Positions 29,881 through 42,800 of a stretch of 64,000 bases of DNA are shown piece by piece. The stretch comes from Petrosia ficiformis (Eukaryota; Porifera; Demospongiae; Haplosclerida; Petrosiidae). Made by a program: the position numbers and the translations under genes. The DNA is taken from contig OX345640.1 in NCBI GenBank assembly GCA_947044365.1, positions 6,684,001 through 6,748,000 of the forward strand, given 5' to 3'. The first letter of the stretch is position 1; every line of letters begins with the position of its first letter. A model generated the notes under the pieces. It saw only the letters and a program-made list of their open reading frames with translations, was not told the DNA's origin and ran no database searches.

Positions 29881-30881
29881 CAGATTAGCGTCCACAGACG
29901 CATAAATGCGACAGTAAATTAATGCAACATAAAATCCGCAGTCGCATAAATGCGACAGTTGTGACACGCCCTCTTCAAACGGCTATAACTCGATAAACAA
30001 AATAAGTATGAAGCTAAAATTTTTTCTATAGCTGCCTTGATCAATACTTTAGAGGTTTCATGTACTGAGAAACGGTAGTTTACGTAAGAAAAAACGGAAA
30101 AAACCCACGTGAAACATTATTGTTTTTTTTATTGAATTTATTCATTATAATAGTAATAACAGTAGTATAATATTATAATAATAATTCCTGATGGCTTCTG
30201 GAAATAGACGGTTTTCTGTTCATGAGGTCCTAGACTTTCTGGATGATTCAGCTGATGGTGAGTGCACTGTAGATGATGAACCTGTGATGGAAGGAAGTGA
30301 CGATGAGGATATTTTATTTGAAGAATATGACAGTTTTATAGACACAGAGAATCGGCATTCGGCATACACCATCCCCCACACCACTGCCTTTGCCAATTTC
30401 AATTGTAACTCCCAACAAATACACAGTCATCAATTGTACAGACACCAACTACAAGTAGACATGTACTACTGTACACACAATGAATACATAGTCATCAATT
30501 GTACAGGCACCAACTACAAGTATACTACTGCTTCCTGAAATACCACAAAGGATATCCAAGTTTTAAAATATTATATAATAATATATTTATCAGTCTTTAC
30601 CATTATATTCTTGCAATTCTAACATGTTTTATTACAGTAATAGATACTTGTCTACAAACACTAACCTTCTTCCACTAGCCCTTGCTCGAGTAAGTTCTGT
30701 TTGGTATCGTTCGATTCAGCATAAAGAGGTGTGTACAATGATGCAATGTTTGCAATACTAAAGTATTACAGGAAGCCAGATATAACCCGTTTTATAAACG
30801 GTATGAAATTTTTTACTTCCTGATGATTTAATTTGGCTAATACGGTCAAAAATTTACAAAATTAATTTGGACGCTAATCTG
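29881..30881. mobile_element. piggyBac-like element, 1.0 kb, TTAA-flanked
   Basis: Ends CAGATTAGCGTCCA and TGGACGCTAATCTG are exact inverted repeats flanked by TTAA (29877-29880 and 30882-30885). The sub-terminal CGCATAAATGCGACAG motif occurs twice near the left end. It contains a short transposase-start fragment at 30,191. Non-autonomous. Confidence 0.88.
30191..30538 (+). pseudogene. piggyBac-type transposase N-terminal fragment
   Basis: Starts MASGNRRFSVHEVLDFLDDS and continues strongly acidic (GSDDEDILFEEYDSF). An acidic N-terminus is typical of piggyBac transposases. After about residue 70 the frame runs into a 60-bp repeat (CACCAACTACAAGTA) and stops. No catalytic DDD domain. Confidence 0.65.
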
Positions 30882-30885
30882 TTAA

Positions 30886-31151
30886 TAATGTCATGAAGTT
30901 AGCTATGCACTAAGGTTATCATATTTTTGAAGTCACTGAAAACTTACTTGGTATACTGTATAGTTTAGGCCAACATTTCATTGTATACTTAATTAAAAGT
31001 AATTAATCATTCATTAATAATTATTTTCTTCATTTAAACGAGAAATTTAAGTAAAGATAATTATACAAATACTAATTGTACTTTTAAAATTAAATTTTAA
31101 AAATACAAAATTAACAGTTAAATTATGAAGTCTACATATTAATGGTCATAG
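30886..31151. other. 3' flank of the ankyrin gene
   Basis: AT-rich. Downstream of the ankyrin stop codon on the minus strand; polyadenylation is expected here but no single signal stands out. Confidence 0.4.
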
Positions 31152-34100
31152 TTACTTAGTCTGTGCATCTGGTTTATTTTTATGTGCTTTGAGTATCCCA
31201 ATTACCCTTTGTGTATTAGAATAACGACTTGCATATGCCAGTTCTAATGGTGTGTGTCCATGCTGTGTGGATGTTATACAACAATAATAATTACATGTAT
31301 TATGATAATTATTATAACAAATTTAATAATCATGATTGTCAACTGATTTTGTCATAAACTATTAGTTGTTAATAAAATAAGACAAATGAGGAAGTAGATG
31401 AGATATTAAATAAAGTAATTAATAATAAATTATTATAATATATAACACATTTGATAGCCTCAACAAGAAACATGTAATGATGTATAATTACTATGAGATA
31501 ATAATTATAAATAAATTGTTTCTTATTCTCAACTCATAAAACATTTACTTACAATATCTTTTGCAAAGATATCACCTCCATGTGATATCAATGTCTTTAC
31601 AACATCAGTATGACCATGTTCAGATGCATCATGTAATGGAGTTCTACCATACTGTATAATGAAGTAAATTAGTTATCATAATAATAATTCATTTTTATAA
31701 TAGTTTCCATCTTTTATTAAAATTTTCATATGTTCACTCAACAAATAAATTACATTTCTAATTTAATCGAGTATGAAATTATAATATAAATAATTATTGA
31801 GTCATATTACATGATTTATACACACAAAATATAACCAGTACAACCAATACAACTAATACATGTACAAACAATACAACTAATACATGTACAACTAATACAA
31901 TCAGTATAACTAGTAAAACTATTAAACTAGTACAATTACTACAACCAGTAGATTATATCAGCAAAGACATGAAAGAATATACAACTGTATAACTTCATGT
32001 ATTTTCTATTATTGTTTGTTTACACTGTTAAATATATAATATTATTATATAGGTGTGTATCTAGGGGGAGTGTTTCAACTGTTCACCAGCCATTTCAATG
32101 ACTCACTGCACATTGTTTTAGCCCTACCTACGAAATTGCCTTGTAAGGAGGTTTTTGTGAATATAATCAGACAGTCTGTGTTATCACAAATGGAAGTTCC
32201 TTTCTGGCTTCTGTGTTCATAAGCAACTAATACAACCAGTACAACTAATACAACTAGTACAACTAATACAACCAGTACAACTAATACAACTAGTACAACT
32301 AATAAAACCAGTACAACTAATACAACCAGTACAACTAATACAACCAGTGCAACTAATACAACCAGTACAACTAACACAACCAGTACAACTAATACAACTA
32401 GTACAACTAATACAACCAGTACAACTAATACAACCAGTACAACTAATACAACCAGTACAACTAATACAAGCAACCAGTACAACTAATACAACCAGTACAA
32501 TTAATACAACCAGTACAACTAATACAATCAGTACAACTAATACAACCAGTACAACTAATACAACCAGTGCAACTAATACAACCAGTACAACTAACACAAC
32601 CAGTACAACTAATACAACTAGTACAACTAATACAACCAGTACAACTAATACAACCAGTACAACTAATACAAGCAACCAGTACAACTAATACAACCAGTAC
32701 AACTAATACAACTAGTACAACTAATAAAACCAGTACAACTAATACAACCAGTACAACTAATACAACCAGTGCAACTAATACAACCAGTACAACTAACACA
32801 ACCAGTACAACTAATACAACTAGTACAACTAATACAACCAGTACAACTAATACAACCAGTACAACTAATACAACCAGTACAACTAATACAAGCAACCAGT
32901 ACAACTAATACAACCAGTACAATTAATACAACCAGTACAACTAATACAATCAGTACAACTAATACAACCAGTACAACTAATACAACCAGTGCAACTAATA
33001 CAACCAGTACAACTAACACAACCAGTACAACTAATACAACTAGTACAACTAATACAACCAGTACAACTAATACAACCAGTACAACTAATACAAGCAACCA
33101 GTACAACTAATACAACCAGTACAACTAATACAACCAGTGCAACTAATACAACCAGTACAACTAATACAACCAGTACAACTATTATATACAACAAGTATGA
33201 CTTGTACAACTAATACAATCAATGTCAATCATCATATAAGCTAATGTCAGGAGGATTCAAGTCTCGCTGTTCTTGGCCACCTTGTAATGAAACATGTAGC
33301 CCCACATAAAAGAAAACAACATACTGAAGAGTCTTAGGAGTGGTGAAAGATAAAACTCCTTTCTCCTACAATGGGTCCTCATCTTCAATGGAAATAGCAG
33401 GTCCTGACTTTTTGTCGGCACCAACACCATGAGCATGTAAGCTGCTAAAAACGGTGTCCAAGGTGTTGTGAGGTCATGAAACCTTGAATCAGCCTTGTCT
33501 AGAAAATTGAAAGGGACACCATTACCCTTACACACTCTATATAAACCACACAGTAGGAGATAAATGGATCTTGGAGGGTAAGGTTTTCCATTTTCCTGCC
33601 TTGTCTCCATAGCAAAATGACATAGCAATTTACACAATAGCTGATCGTCTCGTGAGGATAAAAAACCCTTGGGTACTGGCTCGCTAGATGATTGTCGAGA
33701 TTTTTTCCATTCAATGTAGATGTTTAGTGCCCAGCGGTTGTTTCTTGAAGTGTTAGTCGGCACAACTCCTCTCGACGCGGCTTCCAAATCACCATCATCA
33801 GCTTGACCAAAGCGCTGATGTATTGGCTGCTTCTGCTTTCCCTTTAAAGACAATGACACTCGTCCTTTTTTTGGTAGGAGGCTCGTTTTACTTGTCAGCA
33901 TCTGCTCTTTCAGCCATCTTGTCAGGACTCAGGGACAATGTGCTCGGTTTATCCGCACGCGCAGTATAATAACAAAACAATTAACACATGGGTTCTTCAT
34001 ATAACATTGGATTTGTTCGCACTCGCTTCCGGTCTCGTCGCTAAAAACAGAGCACTTGGCTTCGCCTCGTGCTCTATTTTTAGCGACCCAAACAAAAGCT

Positions 34101-36843
34101 CGTGCGGACACATCCAATGTTGCACTCAGAACCATGTGTTAACTATTACTTATTGTATAGGTGTGTATGTAGGGAGAGTGTTTCACCTATTCATCAGTCA
34201 CTTGAATGACTCACAGCCCATTGTTTTAGCCCTACATAAGAAATTGCCTTCTAAGGAGGTTTTCGTGAATAAAATCAGACAGTCTGTGTTATCACAAATG
34301 GAAGTTCCTCTCTGGCTTCTGTGTTCACTAATACAACCAGTACAACTAATACAACGAGTACAACTAATACAACCAGTACAACTAATACAACCAGTACAAC
34401 TAATACAACGAGTACAACTAATACAACCAGTACAACTAATACAACGAGTACAACTAATACAACCAGTGCAACTAATACAACCAGTACAACTAATACAACT
34501 AGTACAACTATTATATACAACAAGTATGACTTGTACAACTAATACAATCAAATGTCAATCATCATAATCAATACAACTAGTATAATGATCACATACAAGC
34601 AACACAACTATTACAACCTGTATAACAAGTACAACCAGTATAACTATTATAATTGTGTAATACAACTAGTACAATTATTAGTACAATTCCTATAACTGTC
34701 ATAACAAGTAAATTTATAAGTGATGACATGGCATATTTCATGATTCTTATAATTATAAAGAATTATATGTAAACTAAGATAAATGAGTCAGTAGATATGA
34801 CTTCTTAAATGTAATTAATAGATAATAAGATTTGATATCCTAACAAGAAACATGAAATGATGTATAATAGTGTTGTTTTAGTTAACTATAACAAAACCCA
34901 TTTTAGTAAGGCATTGTGACTTTTAGTTAATTAAACTGTACAGGTATACTGCAATAACTATAACTAACTAAAATGAAAATTGGCCAATAATGGGAACTTT
35001 AGATAGTTAAATAAAACTGAAACCCTTTTAGTAATCCTAATATTAATTAAACTATAACCAAACTAAAAGTTTGAGAAATCAGGCATACTATAACTATAAC
35101 TAAAAGTGGTTGCTATAGTCACACTAAACAACACTAATGTATCAGAGAGTACGGTAGTACTCTCTATGTAGTGATGGCACGGAAAAAAAATGGCCGCCCA
35201 TGCATTTCAATTGCAAGTGATGAGCTGAAATCTCTGGTAATATATACACATAAGTTTCTATACACACATGCCTGTTTATATCTAGTGTTTTTATGACTAC
35301 CAATACCTTCTAGATGGCCGAAGATTATTGTTAAGGTAGAGAACCGGCGAGTGGCAAAACTGGCAAAATCTTCATCATATTAATATTTTCCAGACAAATC
35401 ATTTTTTTGTTTGTTGACCTATCACGATGATTCTAGCACCATTCCCGTCGCATTTATAGTAAAATTCTGGTCGTAAAGTATCGAGATGATATCTTCAGAT
35501 ACTATGAAAGAAGACAGTCTCAACGACTACAAAGATTTGATCTGGAATTGGACGCCATTTTCCTAAGTGGAATTTAATTACGCATGCGCATTTGTATACT
35601 CTTAACATGGAAGCTGAAAAGGTGGAAGTGTTTGGCATTGTAATAACATTTGTGAGTTTGTGAGCAAATACTAATAATGAATATAATAATTATTAATATT
35701 AAAGCAATTGTATAATAATATTGTATACTATGATAAGCATTGGAATACTGAATGGTTGACACAGTGACTGACACTACTTCTTGTAGGACTGCAGACAGTG
35801 ATGTAAGTGAATAGAGAATATACATCATCTGTAAGTGAAAGAGAATGATAATCAATACATAAACAAAAGACTGACCTTCATTGATGAACAAATTTTAATG
35901 CATTTTTGATTGCATGATTTCATAATGATATATAGTATTTCTGCAATCTACAATAAAATATTCACATCGTTTAGAAAAAAATCAATGAAAACAAGAATAA
36001 TAAAAAACATTTTCAATAAAAATGAAAGAAGATGTAGGGATGTCAAAACCCAAAAAGCAAGCAAACAAGGTTGGGAAGCTAACTTAGGACCCAAAATTAA
36101 ACAAACCACTTCCATATAACCCTACATAATTACAGCTCTTTGTACAGAGGTGTAAGCACTTATGTAGGGTTATATGGAAGTGGTTTGTTTAATTTTGGGT
36201 CCTAAGTTAGCTTCCCAACCTTGTTTGCTTGCTTTTTGGGTTTTGACATCCCTACATCTTTCATTTTTATTGAAAATGTTTTTTATTATTCTTGTAATTA
36301 CTATGAGGTGATAATTTTATTTCTTATTATCAGATAATAAAATATTTCTTAACATTTACTTACTATATATTTTGCATGGATATTGGATATCTCCTTCATG
36401 CACCATTAATATATTTACAATATTATCATGACCTTCTATAGAAGCATCATGTAATGGAGTTCTATCATACTGAATAGTGAAGTAAATTAGTTATCATAAT
36501 AATAATTTATAACACTTCCCAATTTAAAACACTTCACATGTTCACTGAACAAATAAATTAAAGTTCTGATTTTCAATAAGTATAATAATAGAAATATTAA
36601 TGAATATTAGTTATATTACATGAACTGTACACTCACACAAAATATTAGTTAGATTACTTATTTTGTCTGAATAATAATTTTTCTAGTACATGTTCATGAA
36701 GTAATCATTTTGTAATTTTCAAGTATAAACAAGAATGTACTTACCTTATCCTTTACATTAACATGTGCACCATGTGATAATAACAATTGAATTACTTCAG
36801 AATGACCATTGGATGATGCCCAGTGTAAAGGAGTATTCTTATC
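31152..36843 (-). CDS. Ankyrin gene: C-terminal exons
   Basis: Intact exons are 36745-36843 (DKNTPLHWASSNGHSEVIQL), 31553-31651 (YGRTPLHDASEHGHTDVVK) and the terminal exon 31152-31262 (HGHTPLELAYASRYSNTQ, ending KNKPDAQTK and TAA). The last unit has a lysine-rich tail rather than a loop, as in a capping repeat. A ~4.7-kb intron between 31,652 and 36,363 holds satellites and a Crypton fragment. Confidence 0.8.
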
Positions 36844-39800
36844 CTGTAGGTATAACAAATATTAGAAAATGGAATATTCATAAATAAGTGATATAACTAT
36901 AAAAGATATTTATTTAATTATTAATAGTACATGTATATAATTATATACATTGTCGAACTTTAAAGTAACATAATGAATTTTATTATCTTGTAATAATTGT
37001 ATTAGTTGAATATCTAGCTGTTACTATAACCAATCCTTTCAAATTCAATCAATACATAGTATATATGTTCAACCTTGATGTGTATGTATTTGTTATTTTG
37101 AAAATATGAGTTAATTACTCAGTCATCACCAGATAAGCAGAGGGATATTGTAATCAGGTTGTATGTAAGTAAATGTGTTACTAAAATAGTCACAACAAAA
37201 TCTACAAACACTAATACTATGTTTAAGATAACAACAAACTTGAAATAAAATAACATTTACAAATTATACACAAAATATTCAAAGGCCAAATGAAAACACA
37301 ATCACTATACTACACTTTTATAATTATAATAGTTGTGATAATTTATTGATTAATCAATAATAACTATAATTAGGATTCTGTATCATCATTGATTACTTTA
37401 CATATGAGAGTATATCTATTATTAATTATACTTATGTTTGTGTCAAATATGTGTTGTTATGTAGATGTGAATTATACTGTATCTATAGTCTTGTGTAGCC
37501 AAACCAAACCCTACAAGAAGGGTCTGGAATACTGATATTCATTTATTCATTCTGAGTACTACCAGAAGTTGATGGGTAATTAGTATATATCTGTCATGTA
37601 GTATTATATGAGCTTAAACTCTAAGTAGTTAGAGACTCACACCTATACTTGACTGATAATTATCAACAACCAAGTACTAAGAACATGTCAGAATTACAGA
37701 CATTTACCATAGGGTTGGATCTGGCTACATGTGACTAGGTATAACACATGAAATTAATAATGAGATAATATTACTATTCTGTATAGTGAAGCAAATTAGT
37801 TACTACAATATTAATTCACTATTGTAATAGTTCTTTTGATTTATTAAACACTTCACCTGCTCACAGGACTAATAAATTGAGAATATATTCCAATGCAATT
37901 TACTCACACATAATATAATGTAGAGTTAATTTTGTTTTAATACTAAGCATAATAATTATTCGTAGTATATGAGAACATCTTTTTTGTAATTACCAAATAA
38001 ACGAGATAATATTGAAGTTACTTACACTTTTCTTTGCATTAACATTTGCTCTGTGTGATAGTAACAGTACTGTTACTATCACACAGAGATTCTCGAGATG
38101 GAGAAATAGTTACACTAGTGTAACTATTTGAGAATGACCATCTCGAGAAGCGTAGTGTAGTGGGGTCCACTTATCCTGTGGGTATAACAAGTTAATTATA
38201 CATAGCACACTACCATACATGTATTGATATTTGATTTTTTATTTGGAATGTTTAAGTTGCCTAGTAATTAACACCCTCACATCATTACATAGGGAGAGGA
38301 TTACTGTAATCAGGTTGTGTGTAAGTAAATAAATAAATGTGTTACTATAACAATAACTACAAACACTAGTGATGTGTTTAATATAACAATATATATGAAA
38401 TGAAATAACAAGTAAAGCATGTTATATAAGGACTTTTGATTCTAGAACTATAACTGTTTTAGCTAGTAACATTTGCTATCTTCAATGGATAACACTTCTG
38501 GTATATAAGTAAACACATCAACAAATATTTCATATTGTTAGTTGGTCATTCCTATCAAGACACTATATGAAGCCTAGTGACATTGAGGTAGTGACACATA
38601 GAAATTATAACATACACATAATATCTAAGACCGAAAAAAAAAACCACGCCCATTATACTACAAATTCTTTGATAATTTCCTATGCATAAGGTTTAATAAT
38701 AACAGCTATAGATATGGTCGCTTTACATGACACTCAATCTATAATTATATTTATGTCAAATTTGTGTTATTATGTAGAAAATGGAAGTTGCATCATTCTT
38801 GATATAGTCTCATGTCAGGTTCACCTCTATGTGAAGTGTCTGTATTGTTAATATTCATTTGTTCATTGTGAGTATCTGTCAAGTGGTATAAATGGAACAA
38901 ATATTTGATGCTGATATCAAGGGACATATTTAGCACCATTAATTATGTTTAGCACTATAAATAATTCAATCACATATCTTCCTGCTATTAACAGAGAAAA
39001 CTTTTGGCATCTGCAGGTTTATAATTATAGAGCTTAAAGTCTAAGTAAGTTAGATATTCATATCCATTTGACAGATACTTATTACCAAGCAACTACTTAG
39101 AATGAACATATGAATGGTAGTATTCCAGTATTTGGCTACACTGCCAAAAATAAATCAGTAAAATAACCATTTTATTGGTTAGTACAGTTGCATGGAATAT
39201 CATGAGTTAGATTGTCAATTCTCACAGAGGATGTTGTGGCTACATGCATGTATGTTACTATGACATAATGTGCACCAAGTATTGGAAGATATAAATTAAA
39301 TTATGTGTTTGAGGGTTTACAAACCTTTTTGATGGACAGATAGTATAAATTACACTACACTTTGGACATGAAATATGAGTAGAACAGCACCCTACAATTA
39401 TGGTGCTTCAACTAATTGTTAAATATAATTAGTACAAAGTATCTGAAGTATAAGATGTATGTATTCCTAACAACCAATTAATTGTTAAATATAATTAGTA
39501 CAAAGTATCTGAAGTATAAGATGTATGTATTCCTAACAACCAATTAATTGTTAAATATAATTAGTACAAAGTATCTGAAGTATAAGATGTATGTATTCCT
39601 AACAACCAATTAATTGTTAAATCGTTGCAACTGTACTAACCACTAAGTTAGTTATGACATATGAATTTAATAATGAGAATAGGTAATGAAGAATACATTA
39701 AGATAACTGTTGCTTTGTGGGTACCATTTTTAAATAATTTTATATAATTATACCAAATTAGTGATATTACTTTGACAACTATTGAATAATCTTGTGCTCA

Positions 39801-42800
39801 GAGGATTAATATATTAATCATAGTATGTATATAAATATAAATGATTATGTTGCATTCACTTAAAAGTGCTAAAATTACTACTCATAAAACGATAGTCATT
39901 TTAATGTACAACATGTACAAATTATTACTAAATTTACCACAATGGAATTTTTAATAAATGTGTACTGAGTAATGGGGTATATGTGATATGTTAACATGAA
40001 TGGGGATTTACAAATTAAGTAATAGTGATCTACAAACTAATCTTGTTATATTCCTGATATGTTGACTATGTTCTTATTAATAATACATTATTATATGTAG
40101 TCATATAGTAATGGTTACTAGTATGATTATAATACAATGATACATTACATGTAAACATGACCTACTAAATGACCAGTAGAGTTTAATACTATATATCTGG
40201 CCAAAATATAATGTAAATATTATTATTATTTAAATGATAAGAGGAGGAGTTATGAGAAGAAAGTAGATTATTGAGTTTCTGCACACGAAAATGAAACTTC
40301 TCAACTCAGTAATAATTATTCATATATATATATACGTTTTTCCTATCATTGCTTTTCAATATCAAGTGATCATGAAGTAATAATTATCTAAAATCCTTTG
40401 TATTATGAATTCTTTTAGATATCAGGTGTAAAAGACTTGTATATTTCTAAGCTAATGTTCTGAAGTTGTAATGGAATGATTGTAATTAAATTGATTACTT
40501 CCTGCGGTTGACCTGTTCTATGACCAAATGATCAGAGGAAATATGATCACCTGTTGGTTAAGTTGTAAAATAGTTCATTCTCTCAAAAATATAACTACAG
40601 CTTACAACACAATGTAATTACTAAACAGATTATATTAAAGGCCAAATGTCAGAAGTCATGAATCTAATTTAAATTATATTGATTTACCTTATCCTGTGCT
40701 TCAACGTTTCCACCATGAGCAATTAAGACAGAGATTACTTCAGAATGACCTCTTTCAGATGCCCAGTGGAGAGGGGTCTTTTTGTACTGTAAAATATAAT
40801 ATATTTACATGACAAATATTTGTAGTGACATATACAAATAATTTGTAATACATGTATCTCCAATTATGTGATAATTGAGAATGATTTGCTCCTGTATATA
40901 GAGGTTTTGAAGTATGTACTGAACAATTATAAACACCACAATATTAAGAATAATAGGTAAGATAACGTTACATCAGAGGAAATATGAGAAAATGATTCAT
41001 TAAGATATGATGTGTAGAATAAATAATTTTCTCACAAAGTATGACAGCAAGTAATAGTAAGTATCTGTAATTAAAAACATACGCATCAACTCTTTGATTA
41101 CTTACTGAACAGATTATATCAAATGTCAAATATCAGCAGTCAAGAATCTCATTTAAATTATACTCATTTACCTTATCCTGTGCTTCAATATCTCCACTAT
41201 GAGCAATTAAGACAGAGATTACTTCAGAATGACCTCTTTCAGATGCCCAGTGTAGAGGGGTCTTTTTGTACTGTAACATGTGATATATTTACATAACAAA
41301 TATTATTATTACACAAATAAGTTGGTATACATGTGACTATAGTTATAAATTATAATTGTACTATAATGATTAATAGTGAAGTATAATTATATCCAGTAAC
41401 TACAAGTTATATAAACAATGATTACTTTTGACAGTGATAAATATATAATGATTATTATAATAACTTATTTAACTATATAGTTATAATGTATATTATAAGT
41501 ATTGCAACTGGTTTGATATTCAAAATTGATAAGAAGAATATGAAATCAAGAATGCTACTTAAATAGTCATGTATTTAATTAAGTGGAAAGTCCATACTTT
41601 ATTAGTCAGGTTAAAACCATAATTTCAGTTATAGTTTGTGGATATTATTCAATCAATATACGTGTGCTTGATTAATTGAACTGAGAAATTTCTCACAAAT
41701 ACATTGTATTACACATGGGGATGAGGTGTGCTGGGATGCTCCATCATATAATGGACATGACACATAATAGAATGCACACTCAAGCATCCATATTAACAGC
41801 AGGCAGAAACTGAACTGCTTATAAAAACTGCAAACTAATAAGAATGTAAAACAAACACTATAATATGTTATTGGATTTCAAACATCACTATAAAGGAATT
41901 ATAGAGATACTTTTTTCTCCTTATATCTTCTGTACTTCTTCTCAAAAATATGCAGTGCTTATTCATGAAGAATTATTAAGAGCTTTATGTATTTTACAAC
42001 TGTTCTGATTAGTAGGTCTCAATGATGGCAATATTTTAGTGACTGTGGATGTGAAAATCAGTCATTTGTAAAATAAGAATTATGTTCGTTTCTCAGCTAT
42101 TTTTGACAGGTATCTTCCTAAACTTGGAATGTGGGTAGGACAACAGTTGCTCTTCCTGTGTGCCAGATATTGTTGGCCAAGTGTGCAAAATCATGGAATA
42201 ACGAACACTTAAGTATAAGTGTTTGACAAAATTCTTATTTTACAAACGACTGATTTTCACATCCATGATCACATATTGCCAAACTATAAACAATACAGTG
42301 AACTACATAATAATAGTATTGTAAATACATTAATTATGTGATTTCAAATAAATAACTCACATGATCACAAATGTTAGAGTTAGCTCCATTCTTTAGTAAT
42401 CCTCCAATAACATCAGCGTAGTTCATTATCATTGCTACATACAGAGCCTCATCCTATAGTAACATGTTATTATCATAATTATCACTATAGTAAACTTTAC
42501 TAGTTCTTTTTATAATCAATCTTTACTTACAAGATTATGAAGTTTTTTATTTCCTCCATTCTTAATAGATTTCTCAATATCTCCATGATCGTTTTTACTC
42601 AGTGCTTCAATCACAGCTTTGTCCTATAATAATAATATAATTATTATGATAAGTATCAAACAACTATTATTTTGTTAATGATATAATTATGTACAGATAA
42701 TGATTGATAATTTATAAATGGTCATATTCATATGTACTTTTTTATGGATATCACAATTAGAGCTTATTTTTGTAATTTTCCATGTATATCTAGACATAGA

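Noticed and set aside
32075..33209. Long Leu/Val-rich and Thr/Asn-rich frames
   Set aside because: They are translations of an 18-bp minisatellite in several frames and both strands, with no unique sequence.
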